Source: DATFTE01 sp963802575 (GTDB taxonomy: Bacteria; Acidobacteriota; Terriglobia; Terriglobales; Acidobacteriaceae). Taken from it: a stretch of DNA of 64,000 nt. Location of the stretch: the NCBI GenBank assembly GCA_963802575.1, contig CAWDJF010000006.1, positions 248,001-312,000 on the forward strand, given 5' to 3'. The position numbers and the translations under genes are program-made. The notes under the pieces were generated by a model. It made no database searches, was not told where the DNA came from, and saw nothing but the letters and a program-made list of their open reading frames with translations. This document shows positions 17,159-23,959 of the stretch, piece after piece. Numbering within the stretch: the stretch's first letter is position 1; each line of letters begins with the position of its first letter.

Positions 17159-18151
17159 TCAATACTTGCGGAAGCTGACTTCCACGTTTATTTGCACTGC
17201 CACGGGTTGGCCAAAGCAGGAGGCGGGCTGGAAGGTCCAGCGTTTGACGGCTTCCAACGCGGCGTTATCGAAGATGTTGTTGACGGTACGCGCGACTTTC
17301 AAGTCACGCGGCTTTCCGTCGGTGCCGATCACCATCCACAACACAACGGGACGGTCGGGTTGGCTTTGACCTTTGGGGTAGTCTGGGTCAGGCGTGAACG
17401 TAGGCTTGGGTGGAACGACAGGGCTGTCGAGACAATTCACCGATTCTTTCGTATCCGGCGGAGGAGCGAAGGTTGTGGCGTCCGGTGTGAGAGGCGACAG
17501 CTCTAGCGTCGCTGCCCGTGTCATCCGCTGGCTCTGGAAACAGCTTACCGAACGGGGGAACGTCTTCCCAGCGAATTTCTGGTAGTCAGAATACTCACAG
17601 TTTTCGTCTACGAATTTGTCGTGCAGGGCGGAGGGATAGATTCGTTCCACGAGTAAGCCGGAGGTCTTATCAAAGCAGAGAGCCGACTTACCGCCACGCG
17701 GGTTGGGGTCGGTGACCACACACTCGGCAATTATTCCCTCCACCTGCCGATCGGCGAGCTTTTTCAGCTTCTTGAACCGCGCATCGGAAAAGGAAAAGTC
17801 GATGATCGATTCCAACTGACCGAACCGGTTATCGTAACTGTCCTTCGACCAGCGCTTATGTCCTTCAATAACCTCAACAAATTGGGTGTTTTCGAGATTG
17901 ATCTCGCGTCTGCGCTCGGCATGATTGGCCCACAGCTCCTGGTAGGAACCCTGAGTGGTTGTGCCCTGCTGATCGGTAATCTTAAACTGAGCGGTGAGTT
18001 TGAATGCAGGTGCGCCGTCCGAGCGGATGTTGGAGAGCTGCCTGGTGCGATCCAGCAAAGCCTGCGCCTCTTTCTTCCCGTCTTCGGACCGACCAAAGGT
18101 AGCGATCAAGGTCAGAAGCAGGATTAACGGAGCCTTACTTGAGTAAGTCAT
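17159..18151 (-). CDS. secreted protein with TonB-like C-terminal domain
   Basis: This is an exported protein of about 330 residues. The ATG at 18151 is preferred over a TTG nine bases upstream. A hydrophobic leader (APLILLLTLIATFGRS) precedes a central domain with SYQELWANHAERRREINLEN and a Cys pair in ECVVTDPNPRGGKSALCFD. The last about 70 residues have the TonB C-terminal pattern: VLWMVIGTDGKPRDLKVAR, then NNIFDNAALEAVKRWTFQPA. Such proteins are common and lack the TM-plus-Pro-rich linker of true TonB, so a role in energy transduction is doubtful. The central domain is unassigned. Confidence 0.72.
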   Translation of the reverse strand: MTYSSKAPLILLLTLIATFGRSEDGKKEAQALLDRTRQLSNIRSDGAPAFKLTAQFKITDQQGTTTQGSYQELWANHAERRREINLENTQFVEVIEGHKRWSKDSYDNRFGQLESIIDFSFSDARFKKLKKLADRQVEGIIAECVVTDPNPRGGKSALCFDKTSGLLVERIYPSALHDKFVDENCEYSDYQKFAGKTFPRSVSCFQSQRMTRAATLELSPLTPDATTFAPPPDTKESVNCLDSPVVPPKPTFTPDPDYPKGQSQPDRPVVLWMVIGTDGKPRDLKVARTVNNIFDNAALEAVKRWTFQPASCFGQPVAVQINVEVSFRKY

Positions 18152-18232
18152 TGGACCCAATATCCTAGCAAACGGCCCGAAGTGCCGTCATACGTGATTT
18201 GGGAGGCACAGTTCTCAGATGGATTCATTCAT

Positions 18233-18275
18233 AGAATCCCCCCTTGCCGCAGACTGCGCGGCAAGGATGGGGCAC
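18233..18275 (-). repeat. GTGCCCC...GGGGATT hairpin, copy 2
   Basis: On the minus strand this reads GTGCCCCATCCTTGCCGC, a loop GCAGTCT, then GCGGCAAGGGGGGATTCT. It aligns with the hairpins at 11152-11205 and 19766-19808 over both arms. Confidence 0.7.
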
Positions 18276-18362
18276 TCCTCATTGTGGTGGCGTCAGAGGA
18301 AAACCTCCTGAACGACTGCCATCCCTTGGACTCCGCGCTCAGGGGATCAGTGTGAGATGGAC

Positions 18363-18890
18363 TCAGTTGCTTTCACCCGACGCATCACGAGACGTCTTGC
18401 GTTGCCCTGTAAAGCGGTAGGTCTCTCCGTTCCACTCGTAGGAATAGTTCGTCAGAACGTCTGCGCCGCCGGAATTGGTTGGCATCGACACGACGATGGT
18501 TCCGGACTGGGCCGAAACCTTTACGTCCCCTCCGCAAAAACCTGTGCCCTCGGGCGTGCGCTCCTGTGTCCAAATCTTCGGATAGCCCTTGGTCTGGACA
18601 AACACCGTGAGACTGAGGCAGTAATCCGCGCCAGAGTAAGTGACGAGAAGAATGTGATCGCGCCCCAGGTGAGCGGCGTCGAGGAGCTGGATGCGGGAGT
18701 CGTCGTCGGAGGCGTTCGCGACGCGCGATGCCTTACGCCACAATTGATGGACAATGTAGGGATCGAGACCGGTCTGCTGCGCCCACTTGGCTTCATCCTG
18801 CTGGTGAACCTTGGCCCAGGAGTGCTTGCTTTGCGCCGCGGAAACAGTGGATGCGGCCACTAGGAGTAGGAGGCAGCGACGGAAGATCAT
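18363..18890 (-). CDS. secreted hypothetical protein
   Basis: This is a protein of about 175 residues starting at 18890 with a short signal peptide (MIFRRCLLLLVAASTVSAAQ). Longer upstream frame is open but encodes no plausible leader. The mature part begins with a charged segment (HSWAKVHQQDEAKWAQQTGL) and continues with beta-rich sequence containing HILLVTYSGADYCLSLTVFV and GTGFCGGDVKVSAQSGTIVV. Two Cys residues could form a disulfide outside the cytoplasm. I recognise no family. It is adjacent to, but not obviously co-transcribed with, the TonB-like gene. Confidence 0.62.
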   Translation of the reverse strand: MIFRRCLLLLVAASTVSAAQSKHSWAKVHQQDEAKWAQQTGLDPYIVHQLWRKASRVANASDDDSRIQLLDAAHLGRDHILLVTYSGADYCLSLTVFVQTKGYPKIWTQERTPEGTGFCGGDVKVSAQSGTIVVSMPTNSGGADVLTNYSYEWNGETYRFTGQRKTSRDASGESN

Positions 18891-19086
18891 GGCATGAATT
18901 TTACGCCTGGCTTGCTTCGAACTGATTCCTGTCAGCAGCAGCTTTTCGGGCCGGGTTCGTGAAATCCCACACCCCCGTTTGGGTGGTGCCGGCAATATCT
19001 GTTGACTACGAGTTCGATCGGACCCGTCGCGGGCGGCGGCCCCTTCGACTACGCTCACGGCAGGTCCGCGCCACATTGTTTCGTGT

Positions 19087-19650
19087 TTATTTTTTGCGTT
19101 GGCGGTAGAGGCTTTGGTCGACCTGTTGAGTCATGGCTTCTACGTTCAACGATACTCCCAGAAATTCTTTAATTGTCTCTGACGTTTCTTTCGGTTGCTT
19201 CAAGACATCGTGATAGGACAGGCGCATGACTGCGATGTTGGGCTGGCTGCTGAGCCAGCTATGGACTTTGTAGAGGTGGTCGCGGAAGGCGTTGACGATG
19301 GCGCTGGGATCGATGGAGGCGTCGTAGGTTCCGCGGCGGCGCAGCATTTCGTCCTGCGAGGCCATGACTTCGGGCAAAGGGCGTTGCATGAAGATGACGC
19401 GGTAGTCGTGTCCCGCGGGCAGAGACAGCAGCAGTTGCGAGATGACTTTGACGACTTTGCCTTCGGCGTCGTTGATGAGCGTGGGGTCTTTGGGGAGTTG
19501 CTTGATGCGCTCCCATTCGAGGTATCCCTTGGGATTGTCGATGTCGGCGCGGCGTTCGCCGTCGGAGACGGGAGTCATGCCTCCGGCAGTGAGCATTTGC
19601 ATCATGAGCGAAGTGCCAGAGCGGGGGAGACCGGAGACGATCGTGATCAT
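19087..19650 (-). CDS. sulfotransferase-like P-loop protein
   Basis: The 187-residue product begins MITIVSGLPRSGTSLMMQML. The GLPRSGTSL loop is the typical PAPS 5'-phosphosulfate-binding motif of sulfotransferases. ATG at 19650 follows AAAGG at good spacing. Later segments fit the family: VIFMQRPLPEVMASQDEML (the Arg-x-Pro 3'-phosphate region) and MRLSYHDVLKQPKETSETI near the C-terminus. It is short for the family, so the acceptor-binding half may be reduced. Acceptor unknown. Confidence 0.75.
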   Translation of the reverse strand: MITIVSGLPRSGTSLMMQMLTAGGMTPVSDGERRADIDNPKGYLEWERIKQLPKDPTLINDAEGKVVKVISQLLLSLPAGHDYRVIFMQRPLPEVMASQDEMLRRRGTYDASIDPSAIVNAFRDHLYKVHSWLSSQPNIAVMRLSYHDVLKQPKETSETIKEFLGVSLNVEAMTQQVDQSLYRQRKK

Positions 19651-19719
19651 GAAGGCCTTTCGTGATGAGTGACGCGCCAACCTCAGGCGCTAAAACGCAA
19701 AAATTCTCTGGACGAAGAC

Positions 19720-19739
19720 GGCACGCCTGAAGTCGTGCC
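19720..19739. repeat. mini-hairpin GGCACGCCTGAAGTCGTGCC
   Basis: The stem GGCACG(C/A)C pairs around the loop TGAA. It is nearly identical to the hairpin at 13735-13754. Confidence 0.65.
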
Positions 19740-19765
19740 CTTCCCGGTTGATCTATAGCGGCGAC

Positions 19766-19808
19766 AAAATCCCCGCCCTGTCGCAAAAACCGCGACAAGG
19801 ACGGGGCA
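19766..19808 (-). repeat. GTGCCCC...GGGGATT hairpin, copy 3
   Basis: On the minus strand it reads GTGCCCCGTCCTTGTCGC, loop GGTTTTT, GCGACAGGGCGGGGATTTT. On that strand the T-rich end points toward the sulfotransferase start, so it cannot be that gene's terminator. Confidence 0.7.
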
Positions 19809-19872
19809 CCCGGTTTTGTGAATGCGTCATCGAGTAAAACACGAAGGGCGTTGTGGAATCCAGAGGGCGAAT

Positions 19873-19953
19873 TTTGAGGTCACAATTTGTGATCTCAAAC
19901 TTGAGGTTGCAAATTGTGACCTCAAGTTTGTGGTCGCAATTTGCGACCTCAAG
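19873..19953. repeat. three contiguous 27-bp palindromes upstream of ORF6N gene
   Basis: The units 19873-19899, 19900-19926 and 19927-19953 follow one another with no spacer, period exactly 27. Each is an odd palindrome with arms close to CTTGAGGTCGCAA. Unit 1 is TTTGAGGTCACAA/T/TTGTGATCTCAAA, unit 2 CTTGAGGTTGCAA/A/TTGTGACCTCAAG and unit 3 TTTGTGGTCGCAA/T/TTGCGACCTCAAG. The array ends 30 bp before the ORF6N start codon. It could be an operator for autoregulation, or copies of the element found inside the gene. Confidence 0.85.
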
Positions 19954-19983
19954 ATGGGGGCTCTCCGGTAAACTCGGAAAAGT

Positions 19984-20510
19984 ATGCCGAAAACAAAGGC
20001 CCTAACCGTTCCGGTGGAATCTCGAATTCTCGTCCTCCGCCAGCAGAAGGTGATTCTGGATAGCGATTTAGCGGAGCTTTATGGGGTCAGCGTCAAGCGG
20101 CTCAATGAGCAGATAAAGCGCAACCAGGAGCGCTTTCCCGCGGACTTTATGTTCCAGCTTACGGCGAACGAGGATGAAATCTTGAGGTCGCAAATTGCGA
20201 CCTCAAGTTCAGGGCACGGCGGTAGGCGCCACCTGCCTTACGCTTTTACCGAGCATGGGGCCATTATGGCAGCGACTGGTGCTGAACTCGCCAAAAGGCC
20301 GTGGAAATGAGTGTTTTCGTGGTGCGGGCGTTTGTGAGGCTGCGCGAGATGCTGGCCAATAACCGGCAGTTGGCGTCGAAAATCGGGGAACTGGAGGAAC
20401 GCCTGGAGACGCACGATACGGCGATCCAGGAATTGATTGATGCGATCAAGGAGTTGATGACGCCTCCCGAGGGACCGCAGAAGAAGATTGGATTTCAGTT
20501 GCCGAAGTAG
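19984..20510 (+). pseudogene. ORF6N (KilA-N/phage regulator-like) domain protein, doubly frameshifted
   Basis: The N-terminal 98 or so codons encode a typical ORF6N domain: VESRILVLRQQKVILDSDLA, ELYGVSVKRLNEQIKRNQER, FPADFMFQLTANEDEILRSQ and RRHLPYAFTEHGAIMAAT. The frame then breaks and stops at 20310. The family continuation VLNSPKAVEMSVFVVRAFVR, followed by a coiled-coil-like ELEERLETHDTAIQELIDAI, is recovered if one G is removed at 20278/20279 and one at 20297/20298, running to 20510. ORF6N domains are predicted DNA-binding modules common in phage and mobile-element regulators. A 27-bp palindrome matching the upstream array is embedded at codons for ILRSQIATSS. Either a decayed gene or a sequence error; about 175 residues when repaired. 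Confidence 0.85.
20181..20207. repeat. 27-bp palindrome embedded in ORF6N coding sequence
   Basis: The arms CTTGAGGTCGCAA and TTGCGACCTCAAG are perfect 13-base inverted repeats around a central A. The sequence is the near-consensus form of the three upstream units (19873-19953). It is read in frame as part of the conserved ORF6N segment, so the DNA palindrome coincides with conserved protein sequence. Confidence 0.88.
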
Positions 20511-20512
20511 AG

Positions 20513-20553
20513 CGGGCTTCAGGCATCGGGCTTCAGCCTTCAGCCAACACGTG
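20513..20553. repeat. spacer word array, GGGCTTCAG(G/C)
   Basis: GCGGGCTTCAGGCATCGGGC and TTCAGCCTTCAGCC repeat the word GGCTTCAG/CTTCAGCC, starting just after the ORF6N gene's stop codon. Confidence 0.5.
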
Positions 20554-20619
20554 GGGATCGGCTCAGGGGACGAGGCACCCGCATCAGAAACGATTCTCGA
20601 TTTACAATGGCTTTTATTC

Positions 20620-21897
20620 ATGGGGCGTGCTGAGCTGGATTTCTTTTTCGTCCTGCGAAATTCGTTATGGTTTCTCTTGCTGGCCGCCGGGCCGGTGTGT
20701 GGACAGGTTTCTCCACAGCTCGAATTGCCTCCGCGGGAAGTTTCTCTTTGTGATTTAGTGCGCAATCCGAGCCCCTATGACGGGCAGCGCATTCGTGTCC
20801 ACGGAGAGGCGAACCGCGACTTTGAAGACTTCAGCCTTCAGGTGACATCGTGCGGGGCACAGGCGCGGCGGGTGTGGCTGCAATATGGAGATCCCAAGAC
20901 CGATGCCGGGGTCGAAGTCGGTCACCGGTTTATTCAGGCGGCGCCGCTGATCAAGAATGCGGATTACGACCAGTTCGCGCAGAAGATCATGTTGCAACGG
21001 CTGCTGTTGCCCGATCTGAGGGCGTGCGTCGGGCCGGCTTGCCATTATTACCGGGTGTCGGCCACGTTCACGGGAAGATTTTTTGCGGGCGTTGAACCGG
21101 GGCGGGCTTCGGGACAGAAGACTTTTGTGGGATTCGGTCATGGAGACTGCTGTCATCTGCTGGTGATCGAGCAGGTGTCGGTCGTGGCCAGCGAACGCAC
21201 GCAGGCTCCGGTGGGCGGACAGTTTCAGTGTTCGACAGAGTCATGGAACCCGGCGGCGGAACAGGCCAGTGCGCTGGCAAGCGATCCCACAAAAGTTTTT
21301 TCTACGATCGCGAAACATTGGGGAGACGATGGCTCGCAAGGCACGTCTATCGGAAACGGGAATTGGCTGGCCGCGGACCTGCTGACTACGTACACGGTGG
21401 ATACGGTGGTGTCATCGGATAAGAAGAACGCGCCAGATCCTAAGACGACGGTGACGCGAGAGAGTTGCCAGGCGGTGCCGGCGTTCGCTCCGAGGGCAGT
21501 GTCAGAGCCGGTGAAGTGCGAATCGCGGGATTGGCGCTGGCAGGAGGATCGCCAGGCCGCGAAAGATTTGCAGCAGTCGGTGACGATGGGGCACGATTCC
21601 TGGCGGCTGGAGTTGCGCGCCACGAGCCGCAATGCGGTCGACGACGCGTACAAGCAGTGGGGACTGCTTCCAGCGGGAACGCATTTGGTAGATCGATGCG
21701 GGAATCCGACGGTGTTTGAAGACGGGCAGAGCGCGGAGTGCGGGTGGTCGTCTCCGGATGGGATGCAGATGTTGCTGGTGCGGCTCCAGAAGTTTGATTA
21801 TCTGAAAAGATTTGGCGGACATTGGGAGCACGTGATGTGGGTTGCGACCGAGGTGCAGGGGAGCTTTTGCCACGTGCCGGGGGAGCAGGAGAAATAA
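20620..21897 (+). CDS. secreted hypothetical protein, Cys-rich
   Basis: This is a product of about 425 residues starting at the ATG at 20620 with an apparent signal peptide (FFFVLRNSLWFLLLAAGPVC). The upstream open frame lacks a start signal. After the leader, REVSLCDLVRNPSPYDGQRI followed by RVHGEANRDFEDFSLQVTSC resembles the small OB-fold-like module often found in secreted acidobacterial proteins (by eye only). About ten further Cys residues (for example DLRACVGPACHYY, GHGDCCHLLV) suggest disulfides. A second half with TRESCQAVPAF and CESRDWRWQEDRQAAKDLQQ has no family I can name. It has no clear operon partner. Confidence 0.65.
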   Translation: MGRAELDFFFVLRNSLWFLLLAAGPVCGQVSPQLELPPREVSLCDLVRNPSPYDGQRIRVHGEANRDFEDFSLQVTSCGAQARRVWLQYGDPKTDAGVEVGHRFIQAAPLIKNADYDQFAQKIMLQRLLLPDLRACVGPACHYYRVSATFTGRFFAGVEPGRASGQKTFVGFGHGDCCHLLVIEQVSVVASERTQAPVGGQFQCSTESWNPAAEQASALASDPTKVFSTIAKHWGDDGSQGTSIGNGNWLAADLLTTYTVDTVVSSDKKNAPDPKTTVTRESCQAVPAFAPRAVSEPVKCESRDWRWQEDRQAAKDLQQSVTMGHDSWRLELRATSRNAVDDAYKQWGLLPAGTHLVDRCGNPTVFEDGQSAECGWSSPDGMQMLLVRLQKFDYLKRFGGHWEHVMWVATEVQGSFCHVPGEQEK

Positions 21898-21903
21898 GGC
21901 ATC

Positions 21904-21928
21904 GTGGCCGGCGGGACGCCAGCGCTAC
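21904..21928. repeat. GTGG...GCGCTAC hairpin repeat at a gene end
   Basis: GTGGCCGGCGGGACGCCAGC followed by GCTAC begins 6 bases after the stop codon of the secreted protein. It aligns with 42997-43022 (GTGGGCGTGCGAGACGCTGG, CGCTAC), which lies at the end of a malQ gene. Confidence 0.6.
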
Positions 21929-21935
21929 TTGACCT

Positions 21936-22535
21936 ATGCGGAAAGCCATTCTTCATCTTAAAAATTGCGATCCGGTACTGGCGTTGATTATTGAGCAGGT
22001 GGGAGCTTACCGGATGAACTATGACGATCCGGCGTTTGCCAGCCTGGCCGAGGCGATTGTCTATCAGCAATTGCATGGCAAGGCGGCGGCGACCATCTTC
22101 AAGCGGCTGACCGATCTGACTGGATTGCCGCTGACACCCGAGGGCATCCTGAAATTGTCGGAAGCGCAGATGCGCGGGGCGGGATTGTCGAAGCAGAAAC
22201 TCAGCTATCTGCGCGATCTGGCGGAGAAGACGAAATCGGGCGAAGTGCAGTTTGCGCATTTTGGCGAGATGTCGGATGACGAAGTTATCGAGCAATTAAC
22301 GAAGATCAAGGGCATCGGGCGATGGACGGCGCACATGTTTCTGATGTTTTCGTTAAGGCGTCCGAATGTGTTGCCGACGGGGGATTTAGGGATTCAGATG
22401 GCGATGCGCAAACATTACCGCAAGCGCAAGCTTCCGAAACCGGCGCAGATGGAGAAGATCGCGAAGTGCTGGGAGCCGTATCGCAGTGTGGCGTGTTGGT
22501 ATTTGTGGAGGAGCCTGGACATCAAGACGCTGTGA
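21936..22535 (+). CDS. AlkA-like DNA-3-methyladenine glycosylase (HhH-GPD)
   Basis: This 199-residue base-excision repair glycosylase removes alkylated purines. The helix-hairpin-helix IKGIGRWTAHM (about residues 124-134) is followed by the Gly/Pro-rich loop and catalytic Asp150 in NVLPTGDLGIQ. The entry ASLAEAIVYQQLHGKAA and closing YRSVACWYLWRSLD are also typical. It lacks the N-terminal domain of E. coli AlkA, as many bacterial homologues do. A complete GACGTC repeat follows the stop after 11 bases. Confidence 0.92.
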   Translation: MRKAILHLKNCDPVLALIIEQVGAYRMNYDDPAFASLAEAIVYQQLHGKAAATIFKRLTDLTGLPLTPEGILKLSEAQMRGAGLSKQKLSYLRDLAEKTKSGEVQFAHFGEMSDDEVIEQLTKIKGIGRWTAHMFLMFSLRRPNVLPTGDLGIQMAMRKHYRKRKLPKPAQMEKIAKCWEPYRSVACWYLWRSLDIKTL

Positions 22536-22546
22536 CTATCTGCTCT

Positions 22547-22644
22547 GACGTCATCCTGAGCCCGATAGGGCGAAGGATCTGGCGCGCAGTGGCAAGATTT
22601 TTATGGTGCACGCCAGATCCCTCGCTTCGCTTCGGGATGACGTC
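22547..22644. repeat. REPIN/MITE-like inverted repeat (GACGTC-bounded), best-preserved copy
   Basis: The left arm is GACGTCATCCTGAGCCCGAT, AGGGCGAAGGATCTGGCGCG and the right arm is GTGCACGCCAGATCCCTCGC, TTCGCTTCGGGATGACGTC. The arms are inverted relatives over about 35 bases, with a 15-20 base A/T-rich centre. It lies between the glycosylase gene and the mutase B12 subunit. Confidence 0.8.
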
Positions 22645-22699
22645 GGTGTGTGAGGAACTGAACCAGCACCGGGTCCTCTACGTCTTTTGGTTTCTGCTT

Positions 22700-22735
22700 G
22701 GTTCGTGACCCTTCGTGTCCTTTGTGGTTAAATTG
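22700..22735. repeat. spacer word array ending GTGGTTAAA
   Basis: TTCGTGACCCTTCGTGTCCT followed by TTGTGGTTAAA has CTTCGTG-type words repeated and ends 5 bases before the mutase B12-subunit start. It is similar in layout to 567-616 and 15053-15104, and in inverse form to 30266-30295. Confidence 0.5.
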
Positions 22736-22739
22736 ACTT

Positions 22740-23162
22740 ATGGCGGATGAAGCGAAAATTCGCGTACTGGTGGCCAAGCCCGGACTCGACGGGCATGATC
22801 GCGGAGCCAAGGTGATTGCGCGGGCCCTGCGCGATGCCGGGATGGAAGTGATCTATACCGGATTGCGGCAGACGCCGGAGATGATCGTCAATGCCGCGCT
22901 GCAGGAAGATGTGCACGTGATTGGTTTGTCGATTCTGTCGGGCGCGCACAATGCGATCGTTCCGCGAGTGATGGACCTGCTGAAGCAGAACAAGATGGAC
23001 GACGTGCTGGTGCTGGTGGGCGGCATTATTCCGGACCAGGACGTCGAGGCTCTCAAGAAGGGCGGGGTGGCCGCAATCTTTCAGCCGGGCACGGCGATGG
23101 ACAACATTGTCCAATTTATTCGCAGCAACGTGAAGCCGCGCGGCGTTCCGGCAGCCGGCTGA
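22740..23162 (+). CDS. methylmalonyl-CoA mutase, B12-binding subunit
   Basis: This 140-residue stand-alone cobalamin-binding domain carries PGLDGHDRGAKVIARAL. Its DxHxxG motif (Asp17, His19, Gly22) supplies the lower axial ligand to B12. SILSGAHNAIVP and VLVGGIIPDQDV are the following Ser/Gly signature segments. It should pair with the separate catalytic chain encoded at 15161-16952, which lacks this domain. Such two-gene mutases interconvert methylmalonyl- and succinyl-CoA in propionate and branched-chain catabolism. It shares one base with the next gene (TGATG), so the two are translationally coupled. Confidence 0.93.
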   Translation: MADEAKIRVLVAKPGLDGHDRGAKVIARALRDAGMEVIYTGLRQTPEMIVNAALQEDVHVIGLSILSGAHNAIVPRVMDLLKQNKMDDVLVLVGGIIPDQDVEALKKGGVAAIFQPGTAMDNIVQFIRSNVKPRGVPAAG

Positions 23163-23893
23163 TGTCAGAGATCAACACCTCACTTCTCCGCGATACTCTC
23201 TCGAAAACCATTGGTCCTTCTTCCTGGTATTGGAAGACGTTCCCTGCGCTGACTTCGGTCGCGGGGCAACGGTTTGTTTGGACTCACCAAGGCGATGAAG
23301 GGCCGCTGCCTTATGTGGTCACGCTGGCGCTGGAGCAGGAGCCTTCGAAGCCGCGGCTGGCGCTAAATACGTATTGCCGTCCCTTTCTCGTGCCGCCATC
23401 GAATTTGGGGGTTTGGTGTCCTGAGGGCCGCGGCTTGCGGCTGACGTGTTTTGATCCGGATACGCTAAAGGCATTTGAATTGGCGGAGATTGCGGGATGG
23501 TTCAAGCAGTCGGCCGATCGCATCTATGCGCACACGGAGCCGGTTGCGGATTTTGAAGTGCCCCTGAGCCTGGGCGAAGGTACCCACAAGATTGAAGTGC
23601 CTCTGGAGCTGGCGACCGTCGAAGAGTTGATTGTTCCGACCAGCTACAAAGCCATGAGCAACGATGATCCGGCGTTTGCGCTGTTTGTGTTTTATCCCCA
23701 CGCCGGGCTGGTGGAAGTGCTGCCGCAGCGGTGGTTCACGGCGGCGCAGTATCGCGTGGGCGAGCAATGGATCACAAGGGCGGCGCGCGACCCGCAGTCA
23801 GGGCGCATCTTCGGAGAGTGTTTCGGGGTGGGGACGTTTTTACTGGAAGAGGATGGCTGCCGTTTGGAGCGGTGGATTGAAAAAAGCTCTTAG
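23162..23893 (+). CDS. conserved-looking hypothetical protein coupled to the mutase subunit
   Basis: This is a 243-residue soluble protein with no signal peptide or membrane segment. Its ATG overlaps the stop of the B12-binding subunit, implying co-translation. It looks like a globular alpha/beta protein rich in Trp and Pro, with segments such as SSWYWKTFPALTSVAGQRFV, NTYCRPFLVPPSNLGVWCPE, FYPHAGLVEVLPQRWFTAAQ and GRIFGECFGVGTFLLEEDG. I recognise no family. The context suggests an accessory role in B12-dependent or acyl-CoA metabolism, which is inference. Its final codons and stop (AGCTCTTAG) are part of the repeat that follows. Confidence 0.75.
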   Translation: MSEINTSLLRDTLSKTIGPSSWYWKTFPALTSVAGQRFVWTHQGDEGPLPYVVTLALEQEPSKPRLALNTYCRPFLVPPSNLGVWCPEGRGLRLTCFDPDTLKAFELAEIAGWFKQSADRIYAHTEPVADFEVPLSLGEGTHKIEVPLELATVEELIVPTSYKAMSNDDPAFALFVFYPHAGLVEVLPQRWFTAAQYRVGEQWITRAARDPQSGRIFGECFGVGTFLLEEDGCRLERWIEKSS

Positions 23894-23955
23894 CCGTTAG
23901 CTCTTAGCTCCTGACCTTCCAGGTTTGGCTAAGGGCTAAGAGCTAAGAGCTTAAG
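23886..23955. repeat. inverted array of the word GCTAAGA
   Basis: The left arm AGCTCTTAGCCGTTAGCTCT, TAGCTCC and the right arm GGCTAAGGGCTAAGAGCTAA, GAGCTTAAGG are inverted relatives. Each arm is itself built from tandem 7-8 base words. The left end supplies the stop codon of the preceding gene and the right end the AAGGG ribosome-binding site of the next. Confidence 0.7.
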
Positions 23956-23959
23956 GGCA

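Larger units (their letters stand above)
19651..19983. other. 333-bp spacer with three kinds of repeat
   Basis: No gene was seen. In order it holds a mini-hairpin at 19720-19739, a GTGCCCC...GGGGATT hairpin at 19766-19808 and the triple 27-bp palindrome at 19873-19953 that leads into the ORF6N gene. Confidence 0.75.

Noticed and set aside
19873..19953. CRISPR-like appearance of the 27-bp units
   Set aside because: The units are contiguous with no spacers, are themselves palindromic and number only three. No cas genes are present.
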